DNA of 64,000 bases. It comes from Saccharicrinis carchari. Lineage in GTDB: Bacteria; Bacteroidota; Bacteroidia; Bacteroidales; Marinilabiliaceae. Of the stretch, positions 1-11,209 are shown in pieces. Where the stretch lies: positions 62,001 to 126,000 of the forward strand of contig NZ_FXTB01000011.1 of assembly GCF_900182605.1 (NCBI RefSeq), in the 5' to 3' direction. The notes beneath the pieces were generated by a model, which worked only from the letters and a program-made list of their open reading frames with translations, was not told the DNA's origin and searched no databases. Every line of letters starts with the position of its first letter. Positions within the stretch are counted from its first letter, which is position 1. Made by a program: the position numbers and the translations under genes.

Positions 1-1146
1 GCTTCTTCGGCCCGTACCATACTGGCCACCATTTCGGCCGCCATGATTGGGGTAGCCGGAACGGTATTTTCCATTACGCTGGTTGCCCTCACCTTGGCAT
101 CGTCGCAATTTGGCCCACGGCTTATCCGTAATTTTATGTACGATCGTTTTAACCAGGTGGTGCTGGGTACCTATATCGCTACCTTTATTTATTGTTTGAT
201 GGTGCTAAACACAATAAAAGAAACCGACCATCTTATCTATATTCCCTCGCTATCTATATTGTTTGCCATTATAGCTGCGGTTGCTAACATCATTCTTCTT
301 GTAATTTTTATCCACCATATATCCGTGAGCATCCAGGCCGACAAGGTAATCTCTGACATATCGGAATCTATGTCAAAAAACATCAGCTCCTTATTTCCCG
401 ATACATTAGACGATGTTAAAAGTAAAAGGCCCCATTACGACGAAAAGGCACTGAAGAACGCCTGTACAACAAAACAAACCATTTTAGCTGCTAAAAGTGG
501 TTACCTACAATATATCGACAATGATGCCCTGGTAGCCTTAGCGTTAGATTATGATTTTTTAATACATTTAAATTGCAGGGCAGGCGATTATTTGGTCAAA
601 GAGTCTGAATTAGGGACAGTATATGCCGGTAAAAACATTGAGGATGAACAAATAAAAAAAATTAGCCATCAGCTTATTATTGGCCAAACCCGCACACGAC
701 AACAAGATGCGGAACACGCCATTCATCAAATGGTAGAGATAGCTGCCAGAGCGCTGTCGCCGGGTGTTAACGACCCCTATACGGCCATAGCCTGTATCGA
801 TAATCTCACCTCCACCATGTGCTACTTATCCAGGGTTAAATTTCCCTCAAAACACCGCACGGATAAGGATAAGCGTTTACGCCTTATCGTAGAAACATTT
901 TCGTTTAACGGCATGCTCAATGCGGCTTTTAACCAAATACGTCAATACGCCAAAGGGAGCCCTTCGGTTGTTATACGCTTGATGGATGCTTTAATAACGA
1001 TAGATCAATTTACCCATAAACCGGACTACAAAATATCGCTTAAGAAACATGCAGAAATGATAATGAACATGGCAAAAGAATCGTTTACTGAACCAAACGA
1101 TATAAAAGATGTTAAAGAAAGGTATGCGCTAATTGTGAAAGACTAA
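1..1146 (+). CDS. DUF2254 family membrane protein, 5' end outside the window
   Basis: The frame is open from base 1, and the codons before the ATG at 43 continue the family sequence, so the gene starts upstream; 381 codons are visible. The visible N-terminal part has an ASSQFGPR stretch and a GTYIATFIYC membrane segment, then another hydrophobic segment near visible residues 80-105, followed by a soluble C-terminal domain with a conserved SPGVNDPYTA motif. This layout is that of the DUF2254 predicted membrane proteins, whose function is unknown. The gene ends 156 nt before trxA, which has its own promoter. Family call is fairly secure; any role is not known. Confidence 0.85.
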   Translation, partial: ASSARTILATISAAMIGVAGTVFSITLVALTLASSQFGPRLIRNFMYDRFNQVVLGTYIATFIYCLMVLNTIKETDHLIYIPSLSILFAIIAAVANIILLVIFIHHISVSIQADKVISDISESMSKNISSLFPDTLDDVKSKRPHYDEKALKNACTTKQTILAAKSGYLQYIDNDALVALALDYDFLIHLNCRAGDYLVKESELGTVYAGKNIEDEQIKKISHQLIIGQTRTRQQDAEHAIHQMVEIAARALSPGVNDPYTAIACIDNLTSTMCYLSRVKFPSKHRTDKDKRLRLIVETFSFNGMLNAAFNQIRQYAKGSPSVVIRLMDALITIDQFTHKPDYKISLKKHAEMIMNMAKESFTEPNDIKDVKERYALIVKD

Positions 1147-1227
1147 TTAGTACTTGCAAGAGATTAATAAAGACGGCGAATAAATTTGTTTTATTACAGC
1201 TACGAATTAAAGATTGGTTTATTTTTT

Positions 1228-1255
1228 TTGTGCACAAACTAATTTGCTATTTTTG
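1228..1255 (+). promoter_or_regulatory. Bacteroidota-type promoter for trxA
   Basis: TTG at 1228-1230 and TATTTTTG at 1248-1255 match the -33 TTG / -7 TAnnTTTG pattern with a 17-nt spacer, 47 nt before the thioredoxin start. Pattern seen directly; activity inferred. Confidence 0.55.
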
Positions 1256-1302
1256 CAGAAGAACATATTAAAATAAAGTATTAATTATATAATAATTACG
1301 CT

Positions 1303-1620
1303 ATGGCAATTGAAGTAACAGATGCAAATTTTGAAGAAATAGTTCTAAAATCGGACAAACCAGTATTGGTTGATTTTTGGGCTGAATGGTGCGGTCCCTG
1401 CAGAATGGTTGGCCCAGTGGTAAAAGAATTGGCCGACGATTACGGCGACAAAGCGGTTGTAACCAAAATGGATGTGGACAGTAATCCGGCCACCTCGGTT
1501 AAGTTTGGGATCAGAAACATACCCACTATACTTTTCTTTAAAAACGGAGAAGTAGTTGACAAGCAAGTTGGTGCCGTTCCAAAAACTATTTTGGCATCCA
1601 AGCTTGATGCCCTCATGTAA
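1303..1620 (+). CDS. trxA: Thioredoxin
   Basis: A 105-residue single-domain thioredoxin, the normal length for TrxA. The redox motif WCGPC is at residues 29-33 and the cis-proline segment RNIPTILFF is in the expected C-terminal half. It has no signal peptide, so it should act in the cytoplasm as a protein disulfide reductase fed by thioredoxin reductase. It has its own promoter-like sequence upstream and a strong hairpin terminator just downstream, so it is probably monocistronic. Confidence 0.96.
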   Translation: MAIEVTDANFEEIVLKSDKPVLVDFWAEWCGPCRMVGPVVKELADDYGDKAVVTKMDVDSNPATSVKFGIRNIPTILFFKNGEVVDKQVGAVPKTILASKLDALM

Positions 1621-1640
1621 TGGATTAAAATAAAAGCTTA

Positions 1641-1672
1641 AAAAGGTCATTCGTTAAGGATGACCTTTTTTT
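1641..1672 (+). terminator. Rho-independent terminator after trxA
   Basis: Stem aaaaggtcat (1641-1650) pairs with atgacctttt, followed by a T run, 21 nt after the trxA stop codon. Confidence 0.85.
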
Positions 1673-1751
1673 ATGCCTGTTTTGCTGCAAATTTTACTTT
1701 AAATAAGTACTAATCTCAACTTTTCCGCTTACTTTTAAAAAAAAAGAAACT

Positions 1752-2342
1752 ATGGATGCTACTTTTTATGATTCGTTTTGGTTTGTTTTTGTTTTGCTTC
1801 CCCTACTCATTTTTATATCGCGCATTTTGGATGTTAGCATTGGTACTTTGCGTATCATATTTGTATCCAGAGGTGATAAAATTATTGCACCCATATTGGG
1901 CTTTTTTGAGGTGCTGATATGGATTCTGGCGATAACGGGTATCATGGCGAATCTGGACAATTGGATTACTTATGTGGCCTATGCCGGGGGATTTGCTGCA
2001 GGCAATTATATCGGTTTACTTTTGGAGGAGCGCATGGCATTAGGCGTTCGCATGATACGTATCATCACCTCGCATGATGCGAACCCCTTAATTGCGAACC
2101 TACGTAGCGCCGGCTTTGGTGTAACCACCGTTAGGGCAACAGGTAAAGATGGTATGGTGCATGTAATTTATTCTATTATTCCCCGCAGTAAAACAACGCA
2201 GGTGGTTGAAAAGATAAAGGAATTTAACCCCAGAGCCTTTTACTCGGTGGAGGATGTTAGAGGAATTAATACCAACAGCTACAGCTTTGGTCAGCGTACC
2301 CCTGCTATACTTACCCCGCGTTGGATGAGGAAAGGCAAGTAG
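1752..2342 (+). CDS. DUF2179 / UPF0316 family membrane protein
   Basis: 196 residues. The N-terminal half has about three hydrophobic segments (roughly residues 9-30, 42-63 and 68-90) with the family stretch LDVSIGTLRIIFVSRG. The soluble C-terminal half (about 105-175) matches the DUF2179 fold seen after membrane domains in UPF0316 proteins. The family's biochemical role is not established. It starts 132 nt after the trxA stop and 35 nt before the next small gene, so those two may be co-transcribed. Confidence 0.88.
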   Translation: MDATFYDSFWFVFVLLPLLIFISRILDVSIGTLRIIFVSRGDKIIAPILGFFEVLIWILAITGIMANLDNWITYVAYAGGFAAGNYIGLLLEERMALGVRMIRIITSHDANPLIANLRSAGFGVTTVRATGKDGMVHVIYSIIPRSKTTQVVEKIKEFNPRAFYSVEDVRGINTNSYSFGQRTPAILTPRWMRKGK

Positions 2343-2377
2343 GGAGCATTGAATTTTATGACTAATCCTTTGATGCA

Positions 2378-2869
2378 ATGCCCATAAAAATAAACACGGT
2401 ACATACCATTAAAAAGCAACTGCAATTGCTTCCAAAAGAGGTGGTGATTGCGTATTGCATGCGCTTGGTTAAATATAAAAAGGACAACAAGGAATTGCTC
2501 AATTACCTGCTGTTTGAGCAGGACTACGAAGCGGATTACATCAACGAGATAAAAGCTGATATAAAAGCAGCTTTTATCGAAATAAACCGGGAGACCTTTT
2601 ATTATGCAAAAAAAAATATCCGTATGATACTTAAAACTACAACAAAGCATATTAAATACTCGGGCAAGAAAGAAACTGCGGTAGAGCTGTTGCTATTTTT
2701 CTGTCTGCAAATGAAAAGTTGTGGCGTTTCGTTTAAAGAAAGTAGGGTAATGACTAATTTATACCAGCGGCAGCTAACAAACATAGAGAAAGCACTCGAT
2801 GCCCTTCACGAAGATATCAGGATAGATTATGAAGAAGAATTAAACGAAGTTAAGAAAGGTTTGCTTTAA
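2378..2869 (+). CDS. Hypothetical protein, all-helical, 163 aa
   Basis: I do not recognise a family. The product is Lys/Glu rich and looks entirely helical, with no signal peptide, membrane segment or metal motif. A PKEVVIAYCMRLVKYKKDNKELLNYLLFEQ-type N-terminus resembles small conserved Bacteroidota cytoplasmic proteins. It follows the DUF2179 gene by 35 nt and ends before a bidirectional terminator shared with enolase. Codon use resembles its neighbours, so it is likely a real gene. Confidence 0.7.
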   Translation: MPIKINTVHTIKKQLQLLPKEVVIAYCMRLVKYKKDNKELLNYLLFEQDYEADYINEIKADIKAAFIEINRETFYYAKKNIRMILKTTTKHIKYSGKKETAVELLLFFCLQMKSCGVSFKESRVMTNLYQRQLTNIEKALDALHEDIRIDYEEELNEVKKGLL

Positions 2870-2967
2870 AACTTCAGGGCAGCGTTCTGCTAATATTCCT
2901 GCGAATATCAAATAAATAAGAAAGATATTATCGTAGCGACAACGGAAGGTAAGCGAGGCCTATCCAC

Positions 2968-3000
2968 AAAAAAAGGGAGCCCAACCGGACTCCCTTTTTA
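2968..3000. terminator. Bidirectional terminator between converging genes
   Basis: aaaaaaagggag (2968-2979) pairs with ctcccttttt, giving A runs on one side and T runs on the other, so it can end transcripts from the 163-aa gene (+) and from eno (-). Confidence 0.85.
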
Positions 3001-3020
3001 TAATATCAGATAAAATACAA

Positions 3021-4355
<1,335 letters not shown>

Positions 4356-4358
4356 TTA

Positions 4359-4402
4359 TAAAAAAAGGATAAAAGCACGTGGCAATTATCCTTTTATTTT
4401 TT
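4359..4402 (-). terminator. Terminator after rplQ
   Basis: On the minus strand AAAAGGATAA pairs with TTATCCTTTT and is followed by further Ts. It lies about 30 nt past the rplQ stop and marks the end of the ribosomal superoperon. Confidence 0.8.
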
Positions 4403-4432
4403 TCATGAAACCAAGTATTTAATACTGATTCA

Positions 4433-4975
4433 CTATTCTTTAGCTTTATCCTCGTCTGCTTTGGCCTCGGTAGATTCTACTGAATCTTTCTTCTCCGCTG
4501 CTTTTTCAGCACTTGCTTCGGCAGTAGTTGTTGCCTTAGCGGTGGCTGTAGACTTTTTACGACGCGTACGACGTGTTTTCTTTTCTTCCGTTCCCTTGCC
4601 AGCCGTAAGCATGTTTTCGTTGTAATCCACCAATTCGATATAACACATATCTGCATTATCTCCCAATCGGTTTCCCAGCTTTAAAATACGCGTATAACCA
4701 CCTGGTCGTTCGCCTATTTTAGCTGCTACTTCTCTAAACAGCTCCGACACTGCTTCTTTATTTTTTAGGTAACTAAAAACAACTCTTCTTTGTGCAGTAG
4801 AATCATCCTTAGATTTTGTAATAAGCGGCTCCACGTAAATACGCAATGCTTTTGCTTTAGCCTCTGTGGTTTTAATTCTTTTATGCATGATAAGAGAATT
4901 AGCCATATTAGCCAACATTGCTTTACGGTGAGCACTTTTTCGACCTAAGTGATTAAACTTTTTTCTATGTCTCAT
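4433..4975 (-). CDS. rplQ: Ribosomal protein L17 with charged C-terminal tail
   Basis: 180 residues. The first ~125 are L17, with the [20 protein letters not shown] start and the [12 protein letters not shown] region. The last ~55 residues are an Ala/Lys/Glu/Thr-rich low-complexity tail that E. coli L17 (about 127 residues) lacks. Longer L17 tails are common in Bacteroidota. It is the last gene of the superoperon, 5 nt after rpoA. Confidence 0.97.
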   Translation of the reverse strand: MRHRKKFNHLGRKSAHRKAMLANMANSLIMHKRIKTTEAKAKALRIYVEPLITKSKDDSTAQRRVVFSYLKNKEAVSELFREVAAKIGERPGGYTRILKLGNRLGDNADMCYIELVDYNENMLTAGKGTEEKKTRRTRRKKSTATAKATTTAEASAEKAAEKKDSVESTEAKADEDKAKE

Positions 4976-4980
4976 CGCAA

Positions 4981-5973
4981 TTATTCCTTGTCTAATTTAT
5001 ACTTCGTAATATCCATACCAAAAGTAAGGTTCATCACTTGCAACAGATCATCGAGTTCTGTCAATGACTTTTTGCCAAAGTTACGGAACTTTAATAAATC
5101 GTTACGGTTGAATTGAACCAACTCTCCCAGTGACTCCACATCGGCTGCTTTAAGGCAGTTTAGTGCACGCACTGAAAGGTCCAGGTCTACCAACTTAGTT
5201 TTTAGCAGCTGGCGCATGTGTAGCACCTCTTCATCAAACTCTTCGTTACCAAACTTCTCGTCCGAGTCGAGCGTAATTCTCTCATCGGAAAACAGCATGA
5301 AATGGTAAATCAGTATTTTGGCAGCCTCTTTCAATGCATCTTTAGGATGGATAGAACCGTCTGTTTCTATTTCAATAAGTAGTTTCTCGTAGTCAGTTTT
5401 TTGCTCCACCCGATAATTTTCTATCGAATATTTCACATTTCTGACGGGAGTGTATATAGAGTCGATCGCAATTACCCCGATTTCATTTTCCACTGAGTGG
5501 TTTTCTTCTGCCGGAACGTAGCCTCTACCTTTGTTAATAGTAAGCTCCATTTTAAGGTTTACATCGGGATTCATCAGGCAAATTGTTTGATCAGGATTTA
5601 ACACTTCAAATCCTGTCATAAAATTATTCAGTTCACCTGCTTTTAATTCTTTTTTACCCGAAACGCTGATCGTTAACTTCTCACTATCCACCTCTTCAAC
5701 AATCTGCTTGAATCTGATTTGCTTAAGATTAAGAATAATATCCGCTACATCGTTTATAACACCGGGTATGGTGGAAAACTCATGATCCACTCCCTCAATT
5801 TTTACCGATGTAATAGCGAAACCTTCTAATGAGGATAACAAAATTCTTCTTAAGGCATTTCCAACTGTAATACCATAACCCGGTTCTAGCGGACGGAATT
5901 CAAATCGACCCAAATGCTTGTCCGATTCAAGCATGATAACTTTATCCGGTTTTTGGAATGCTAATATTGCCAT
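4981..5973 (-). CDS. rpoA: RNA polymerase alpha subunit
   Basis: 330 residues, full length. The N-terminal dimerisation and assembly domain contains [26 protein letters not shown]. The C-terminal DNA/activator-binding domain (about 260-320) contains [18 protein letters not shown] and the FRNFGKKSL helix. It lies between rpsD (9 nt) and rplQ (5 nt), the standard alpha-operon position. Confidence 0.99.
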   Translation of the reverse strand: MAILAFQKPDKVIMLESDKHLGRFEFRPLEPGYGITVGNALRRILLSSLEGFAITSVKIEGVDHEFSTIPGVINDVADIILNLKQIRFKQIVEEVDSEKLTISVSGKKELKAGELNNFMTGFEVLNPDQTICLMNPDVNLKMELTINKGRGYVPAEENHSVENEIGVIAIDSIYTPVRNVKYSIENYRVEQKTDYEKLLIEIETDGSIHPKDALKEAAKILIYHFMLFSDERITLDSDEKFGNEEFDEEVLHMRQLLKTKLVDLDLSVRALNCLKAADVESLGELVQFNRNDLLKFRNFGKKSLTELDDLLQVMNLTFGMDITKYKLDKE

Positions 5974-5982
5974 AAGAATAAA

Positions 5983-6588
5983 TTATTTAGAATACAATTC
6001 AACTATCAATTGTTCTGTTATGTTTTCCGGAATATCTTCCCGTGCCGGCATGTTTAAAAACTTGCCACTAAGTGAGTCACTATCCCACTCTAACCACGAA
6101 AAGTTGTGCACCGAGGAGGAAGCAAGTGATTCCGTGATTGTTTCCAGTGATTTTGACTTTTCGCGTACGCCAACGATTTGATCGCCTTTTAAAGTATACG
6201 ATGGAATGTTAACAATTTTACCATCTACCGTAATGTGCTTGTGAGAAACCAATTGACGAGCCGCTGCCCTGGTGGGCGCAATACCTAAACGATATACCAC
6301 GTTATCTAAACGACACTCTAATAAACCCAGCAAAACCTCACCGGTAATTCCCTTTGAGCGATTTGCTTTTTCAAACAAGTTTCTAAATTGTTTTTCTAAT
6401 AGACCGTAGGTATATTTTGCTTTTTGTTTTTCTTTTAACTGCACGCCGTATTCCGAAGTTTTTCTTCTGCGGTTGTTACCGTGCTGTCCCGGAGGATAAT
6501 TTTTTCTCTCGAAGCTTTTATCCGAACCATAAATTGCCTCACCAAATTTACGGGCAATTCTTGTTTTTGGTCCAATGTATCTAGCCAT
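5983..6588 (-). CDS. rpsD: Ribosomal protein S4
   Basis: 201 residues. It has the start [17 protein letters not shown], the Bacteroidota-style [17 protein letters not shown] stretch, and the S4 RNA-binding domain around [30 protein letters not shown]. No zinc-binding cysteine cluster is present. It follows a 137-nt gap containing a short tandem repeat, one of the longer gaps in the superoperon. S4 is a known autoregulator in other bacteria; whether the gap acts here is not shown. Confidence 0.98.
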   Translation of the reverse strand: MARYIGPKTRIARKFGEAIYGSDKSFERKNYPPGQHGNNRRRKTSEYGVQLKEKQKAKYTYGLLEKQFRNLFEKANRSKGITGEVLLGLLECRLDNVVYRLGIAPTRAAARQLVSHKHITVDGKIVNIPSYTLKGDQIVGVREKSKSLETITESLASSSVHNFSWLEWDSDSLSGKFLNMPAREDIPENITEQLIVELYSK

Positions 6589-6594
6589 TCTTCT

Positions 6595-6627
6595 AAATTT
6601 TTGTTTTTAAATTTTTGTTTTTAAATT
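6595..6627. repeat. 14-bp tandem repeat upstream of rpsD
   Basis: aaatttttgttttt occurs at 6595-6608 and again at 6609-6622, followed by a partial third copy, immediately before the rpsD start. Confidence 0.8.
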
Positions 6628-6725
6628 ATGAATATGAAGGCCGCGAAATTATAGAGAGGAGGTTCTATATATAATCATTCACAATTCAAAATCCAAAGAC
6701 TCAATTTATGGTTAATAACTAGTCG

Positions 6726-7115
6726 TTAAACTCGACGTCTTTTAGGCGGACGACACCCATTATGAGGCATTGGTGTGATATCTATTATTTCTGTTACCTC
6801 GATACCGTTTGAATGGATCGAACGAATTGCAGATTCACGGCCATTACCGGGTCCTTTCACATAAACTTTCACCTTTCTTAATCCCGCATCATATGCCACT
6901 TTAGCGCAATCGCTTGCGGCTGTTTGTGCAGCATAGGGTGTATTCTTTTTAGAACCTCTAAAACCCATTTTACCAGCACTTGACCAGGATATTACCTGAC
7001 CATTTTTATTGGTCAAGGAAATAATAATATTATTGAAAGATGAGTGAATATGTGCTTCTCCCTGAGCCTCTACTTTTACGACTCTCTTTTTCTGACTCGC
7101 TGTCTTCTTTGCCAT
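6726..7115 (-). CDS. rpsK: Ribosomal protein S11
   Basis: 129 residues. Typical S11 features are [19 protein letters not shown], the GMGF-like [10 protein letters not shown] turn and the C-terminal [18 protein letters not shown]. Basic 30S platform protein. It is 10 nt after rpsM. Confidence 0.98.
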   Translation of the reverse strand: MAKKTASQKKRVVKVEAQGEAHIHSSFNNIIISLTNKNGQVISWSSAGKMGFRGSKKNTPYAAQTAASDCAKVAYDAGLRKVKVYVKGPGNGRESAIRSIHSNGIEVTEIIDITPMPHNGCRPPKRRRV

Positions 7116-7125
7116 ATTTCAATTA

Positions 7126-7503
7126 TTATTTAGTTGCTTTCTTTTTATTGGCAACAGTTTTCTTTTTGCCCTTACGTGTACGAGCGTTGTTTTTCGTTTT
7201 CTGTCCGCGTAAAGGTAAACCAATACGGTGACGGATGCCACGGTAACAACCTATGTCCATCAATCGCTTGATGTTTAACTGAATTTCAGAGCGAAGTTCA
7301 CCTTCAATTTTATATTGCTCTGTAATTACTTCTCGAACTTTACTTACCTGTTCGTCGGTCCATTCGCTCACCTTTAGGTCAGCATCAACCCCGGCAGCGC
7401 CAAGGATTTTTTGAGCAGCACTGTGCCCAATTCCGTAAATATATGTTAATGCTACCGCACCACGCTTGTTGGTAGGTATATCAACTCCAGCAATTCTAGC
7501 CAT
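7126..7503 (-). CDS. rpsM: Ribosomal protein S13
   Basis: 125 residues. Starts [15 protein letters not shown], has the helix-two-turn-helix [13 protein letters not shown] and the C-terminal basic [18 protein letters not shown] tail that reaches toward the P site. It follows rpmJ by 11 nt. Confidence 0.98.
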   Translation of the reverse strand: MARIAGVDIPTNKRGAVALTYIYGIGHSAAQKILGAAGVDADLKVSEWTDEQVSKVREVITEQYKIEGELRSEIQLNIKRLMDIGCYRGIRHRIGLPLRGQKTKNNARTRKGKKKTVANKKKATK

Positions 7504-7514
7504 AATATAAATAA

Positions 7515-7631
7515 TTATCCTTGACGTTGTTTAAACTTGGGATTCTTTTTGTTGATCACGTATAAGCGTCCTTTGCGTTTTACGATTTTGCAATCGGCGC
7601 TTCTCTTTTTTACAGATGCTCTAACCTTCAT
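7515..7631 (-). CDS. rpmJ: Ribosomal protein L36, zinc-ligand-poor form
   Basis: A 38-residue ORF running from the ATG at 7631 to the TAA at 7515-7517. It starts [14 protein letters not shown] and ends NPKFKQRQG, the L36 pattern. Zinc-binding L36 carries three Cys and a His; only Cys14 remains here and the other positions are Ser, Asn and Phe, so it should not bind zinc. That form is usual in Bacteroidota. It sits between infA and rpsM, the conserved place for rpmJ. Confidence 0.95.
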   Translation of the reverse strand: MKVRASVKKRSADCKIVKRKGRLYVINKKNPKFKQRQG

Positions 7632-7642
7632 TTTATTTAGAA

Positions 7643-7864
7643 TTAATTTTTATATCGATACGATATCCTGCCTTTTGTTAGGTCGTAAGGAGACATCTCC
7701 ACCTTAACCCGGTCACCCGGCAAAATTTTTATATAGTGCATTCTCATCTTACCCGAGATATGCGCTGTTATCACATGCCCGTTTTCCAATTCCACGGTAA
7801 ACATGGCATTTGAGAGGGCTTCAACTATTGTTCCGTCTTGTTCTATGGAGGATTGTTTAGCCAT
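7643..7864 (-). CDS. infA: Translation initiation factor IF-1
   Basis: 73 residues, a single S1-like OB fold with [28 protein letters not shown] and the C-terminal GRISYRYK. Binds the 30S A site during initiation. Spaced 22 nt from map and 11 nt from rpmJ. Confidence 0.97.
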   Translation of the reverse strand: MAKQSSIEQDGTIVEALSNAMFTVELENGHVITAHISGKMRMHYIKILPGDRVKVEMSPYDLTKGRISYRYKN

Positions 7865-7886
7865 AATATGTTATCTTCTTTTAAAT

Positions 7887-8666
7887 TTAAGACTGCAAAG
7901 TTAATACTTCTTCAACAAATTTAAAACTAGAAAGTATATCTGCTTCATTTTTACCCACTGCTACGGTATGTTCAAAGTGTGCAGAAACCATTTTATCTAT
8001 GGTTCTAATCGTCCATCCGTCGCTTTCCTGTACAATATTTCGTTTACCCAAATTAATCATGGGCTCAATAGCGATAACCATTCCCGGTTTTAACAAAACA
8101 CCGTAACCTCTTCTGCCGTAGTTGGGTACTTCGGGCGATTCGTGCAGGTTTTTTCCTACTCCGTGCCCCACCATTTCGCGTACCACCGAATAACCTTTCG
8201 CTTCGCTATGGCGTTGCACAGCATAGCCTATATCGCCTAAACGTTTTCCGGCAACGGCATTTTCAATTCCTTTATATAAGGCCTCCTTGGTTGTTTTCAG
8301 CAAATCCTCCACTTCCGGGCTCAGTTGGCCCACCCCAAAGGTATAGGCCGAATCGCCATAAAACTCGTTTTTAAGCACGCCACAATCCACTGAAACAATG
8401 TCGCCCTCTTTAAGCGGTTTTTTATTGGGAATTCCATGAACCACTTGCTCATTTACCGAAGTGCAAAGGCTGTTAGGAAATCCCTGGTAATTTAAAAAAC
8501 CAGGGATAGCATCATGATCCCTTATAAACTCCTCGGCTCTCTTATCCAGCTCCAATGTGGTAACGCCCGGCTTAATCAGCTTGGCTACCTCACCCAGTGT
8601 TTTTGCCACCAAAAGATTACTTTCGCGAAGCAACTCTATCTCCTCGTCTGTTTTAAGATATATCAT
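7887..8666 (-). CDS. map: Methionine aminopeptidase, type I
   Basis: 259 residues. Removes the initiator methionine from nascent proteins. Metal-site landmarks are in order: HGIPNKKPL, VSVDCGVLKNEFYGDSAYTF, MVGHGVGKNLHESPEVPNYG and the IAIEPMINLG glutamate. The short N-terminus without a zinc-finger extension gives the bacterial type Ia form. It lies between secY and infA, as in many bacteria. Confidence 0.97.
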   Translation of the reverse strand: MIYLKTDEEIELLRESNLLVAKTLGEVAKLIKPGVTTLELDKRAEEFIRDHDAIPGFLNYQGFPNSLCTSVNEQVVHGIPNKKPLKEGDIVSVDCGVLKNEFYGDSAYTFGVGQLSPEVEDLLKTTKEALYKGIENAVAGKRLGDIGYAVQRHSEAKGYSVVREMVGHGVGKNLHESPEVPNYGRRGYGVLLKPGMVIAIEPMINLGKRNIVQESDGWTIRTIDKMVSAHFEHTVAVGKNEADILSSFKFVEEVLTLQS

Positions 8667-8691
8667 ACCAATGCCTTCCCCCTTTTAATGC

Positions 8692-10017
8692 TTAGTAAAC
8701 AGCGGGTCCACCACCGGTTCTACCTTTGATTCTTCCCGACTTCATTAATCCATCGTAGTGACGCATCAACAGGTGACTTTCTATTTGTTGCAAGGTATCC
8801 AATACCACCCCAACAAGAATTAACAGAGATGTTCCACCGTAAAATTGTGCAAACATTCTATCAACACCGGCAATCATGGCAAAGGCGGGTAATATGGCCA
8901 CTATAGCCAGAAATACCGAGCCGGGCAGAGTGATTTTTGACATCACGGAGTCCAAAAACTCAATGGTTTTTTTACCCGGTTTAACACCAGGAATAAAACC
9001 GCCATTACGCTTCATATCCTCTGCCATTTGCGTTGGGTTAATGGTAATTGCTGTATAAAAATACGTAAAAGATATAATTAATAAAGCAAATACCAGGTTG
9101 TAAACCCAGCCGGTCATATCGGAAAAGGCTGCTGCAAACCCTGTAGCGGTTTCACTTTCGGCGTATCCTACCAAAACAATAGGCACAAACATAATTGCTT
9201 GTGCAAATATGATAGGCATTACTCCTGCAGCATTTACCTTTAGCGGTATGTACTGACGAACGCCACCGTATTGCTTGTTACCAACGATACGTTTGGCATA
9301 CTGCACCGGTATGCGTCGTGTTCCCTGTACCAACAGTATTGTACCTGCAAACACAAAAAACAGCACCACCATCTCAATTAACAACATAACTAAACCACCA
9401 CCTTCATTAAAGCGTGATACAAATTCTGCTGCTGCGGCAAAAGGTAAGTTAGCGATAATACCCACCATGATAATCAATGATATACCATTGCCGATACCTT
9501 TTTCTGTAATCCTTTCGCCGAGCCACATAACAAACATTGTACCGGCAGTAAGAATGATGATTGATGAGATTTTAAACATCAAGCCTTGTGAGGTCACTGC
9601 CACATCGGGCAGGTTTGCCAAATAGGCTGGTGCCTGAAACAATAGAATGATCACTGTAAGATAGCGCGTTATCTGATTTATCTTGCGTCTTCCGCTCTCG
9701 CCCTCGCGTTGTAGTTTCTGAAAATAAGGAACTGCAATGCCAAGAAGCTGAATCACAATAGAGGCAGAGATATAGGGCATGATGCCCAAACCAAATACCG
9801 ATGCGTTAGCAAACGCACCACCCGAAAACATATTTAAAAGGCCCATAACGCCTTCCGCAGTCTGCTGTTCGAGTGCACTTAACTGTGTAGGATCTATACC
9901 AGGCAAAACAATGAAGGACCCCAAACGGTAAATCAATACCAGTCCCAATGTTGTAAGAATGCGCGCTTTTAGATCCTCAATCTTCCAAATGTTACGAATT
10001 GTTTCGATCAGTTTCAT
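8692..10017 (-). CDS. secY: Protein translocase subunit SecY
   Basis: 441 residues with about ten membrane helices. Recognised segments are ITTLG-like LTTLGLVLIYRLGSFIVLPGID at the start, GIMPYISASIVIQLL, GIGNGISLIIM, YIPLKVNAAGVMPIIFA and the C-terminal GGTSLLILVGVVLDT. This is the central pore of the Sec translocon in the inner membrane. It is 6 nt after rplO and 25 nt before map. Confidence 0.98.
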   Translation of the reverse strand: MKLIETIRNIWKIEDLKARILTTLGLVLIYRLGSFIVLPGIDPTQLSALEQQTAEGVMGLLNMFSGGAFANASVFGLGIMPYISASIVIQLLGIAVPYFQKLQREGESGRRKINQITRYLTVIILLFQAPAYLANLPDVAVTSQGLMFKISSIIILTAGTMFVMWLGERITEKGIGNGISLIIMVGIIANLPFAAAAEFVSRFNEGGGLVMLLIEMVVLFFVFAGTILLVQGTRRIPVQYAKRIVGNKQYGGVRQYIPLKVNAAGVMPIIFAQAIMFVPIVLVGYAESETATGFAAAFSDMTGWVYNLVFALLIISFTYFYTAITINPTQMAEDMKRNGGFIPGVKPGKKTIEFLDSVMSKITLPGSVFLAIVAILPAFAMIAGVDRMFAQFYGGTSLLILVGVVLDTLQQIESHLLMRHYDGLMKSGRIKGRTGGGPAVY

Positions 10018-10023
10018 TATGAG

Positions 10024-10470
10024 TTACAGTTTTACAACGGTTCCTTGAGCCGCCTCGATGGCGCTCACCGCTGATTTAGAAAAGGCGTGAGCTTTCACTT
10101 CAATTTTGGCACTAATGTTACCGTTACCAAGTATTTTGACCCGGTCGTTTCTGTTGATATAACCAGCTTCGCGAAGTGTATCAACGTCAATTACAGTAAG
10201 ATTGTTCTTTTCGGCCAGCAACTGGAGCAAATCAATATTTACCGCTTTATACTCTACGCGATTAATATTTTTAAATCCGAATTTAGGAACACGTCTCTGT
10301 AAAGGCATTTGACCACCTTCGAAACCAATTTTTCGTGAATAACCAGACCTGGACTTGGCACCCTTATGTCCGCGGGTAGAAGTACCACCACGGCCAGAAC
10401 CCTGTCCTCTACCAATGCGTTTTTTTGTTTTGGTAGAACCTTCTGCCGGTTTTAAATTACTTAAGTCCAT
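10024..10470 (-). CDS. rplO: Ribosomal protein L15
   Basis: 148 residues. The Gly/Arg-rich N-terminus KKRIGRGQGSGRGGTSTRG and the FEGGQMPLQRRVPKFGF stretch identify L15. Late 50S assembly protein. Follows rpmD by 28 nt. Confidence 0.98.
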   Translation of the reverse strand: MDLSNLKPAEGSTKTKKRIGRGQGSGRGGTSTRGHKGAKSRSGYSRKIGFEGGQMPLQRRVPKFGFKNINRVEYKAVNIDLLQLLAEKNNLTVIDVDTLREAGYINRNDRVKILGNGNISAKIEVKAHAFSKSAVSAIEAAQGTVVKL

Positions 10471-10498
10471 ATCTAAAATTAACTTAATTCGTTATCAA

Positions 10499-10675
10499 TT
10501 ATTTTTCTACACTAACCAGGTGTTTCACCTTTTCAATCATTCCAAGAATTTGAGGACTTGCCTCAAATTCTCTGGTTGCATTAATTTTAGTTAGTCCAAG
10601 AGCCGCCAAAGTTCTTTTTTGACGTTCGGGAGCTCCGATTTTGCTCTTTATTTGCTTTACTGTTATTTTCGCCAT
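10499..10675 (-). CDS. rpmD: Ribosomal protein L30
   Basis: 58 residues from the ATG at 10675 (MAKITVKQIKSKIG), the family start; an upstream extension overlapping rpsE is not needed. The region RQKRTLAALGLTKIN is the L30 signature. It is 10 nt after rpsE. Confidence 0.95.
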   Translation of the reverse strand: MAKITVKQIKSKIGAPERQKRTLAALGLTKINATREFEASPQILGMIEKVKHLVSVEK

Positions 10676-10685
10676 CTTGGTTTGC

Positions 10686-11204
10686 TTATCCGTTAAATAC
10701 TTTATCCAGCGCAACACCTCTTTGTTGGGCTACCATGTGTGCATCTCTGAGTTCTTTGAGCGCGTTGATGGTTGCTTTAACAAGGTTGTGTGAATTAGAC
10801 GAACCTTTTGACTTAGCCAAAACGTCGGTTATACCGGCGCTTTCGAGTACGGCACGCATGGCACCACCAGCCACCACTCCTGTTCCATGTGTAGCAGGTT
10901 TCATAAACACACGGGCACCGCCGTATCTGCTGTACTGCTCATGCGGAATAGTACCTTTATATACCGGTACTTTTACCAGATTTTTTTTAGCGGCGTCCAC
11001 TCCTTTGGCAATTGCTGTGGTTACTTCGCCGGCTTTACCCAGGCCCCAGCCCACTATACCATTTTCGTTACCCACAACAACCATGGCAGAAAAACTAAAA
11101 GTTCTACCACCTTTGGTAACTTTGGTTACACGATTAATGGCTACTAATCTGTCCTTAAGGTCCAGATCGTTATTACTTTTTACTTTTGTATTATCTCCAG
11201 CCAT
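10686..11204 (-). CDS. rpsE: Ribosomal protein S5
   Basis: 172 residues. Double-stranded RNA-binding N-terminal domain with [28 protein letters not shown], then the S5 C-terminal domain with [18 protein letters not shown] 30S fidelity protein. Placed between rplR (5 nt) and rpmD (10 nt). Confidence 0.98.
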   Translation of the reverse strand: MAGDNTKVKSNNDLDLKDRLVAINRVTKVTKGGRTFSFSAMVVVGNENGIVGWGLGKAGEVTTAIAKGVDAAKKNLVKVPVYKGTIPHEQYSRYGGARVFMKPATHGTGVVAGGAMRAVLESAGITDVLAKSKGSSNSHNLVKATINALKELRDAHMVAQQRGVALDKVFNG

Positions 11205-11209
11205 AGTTA

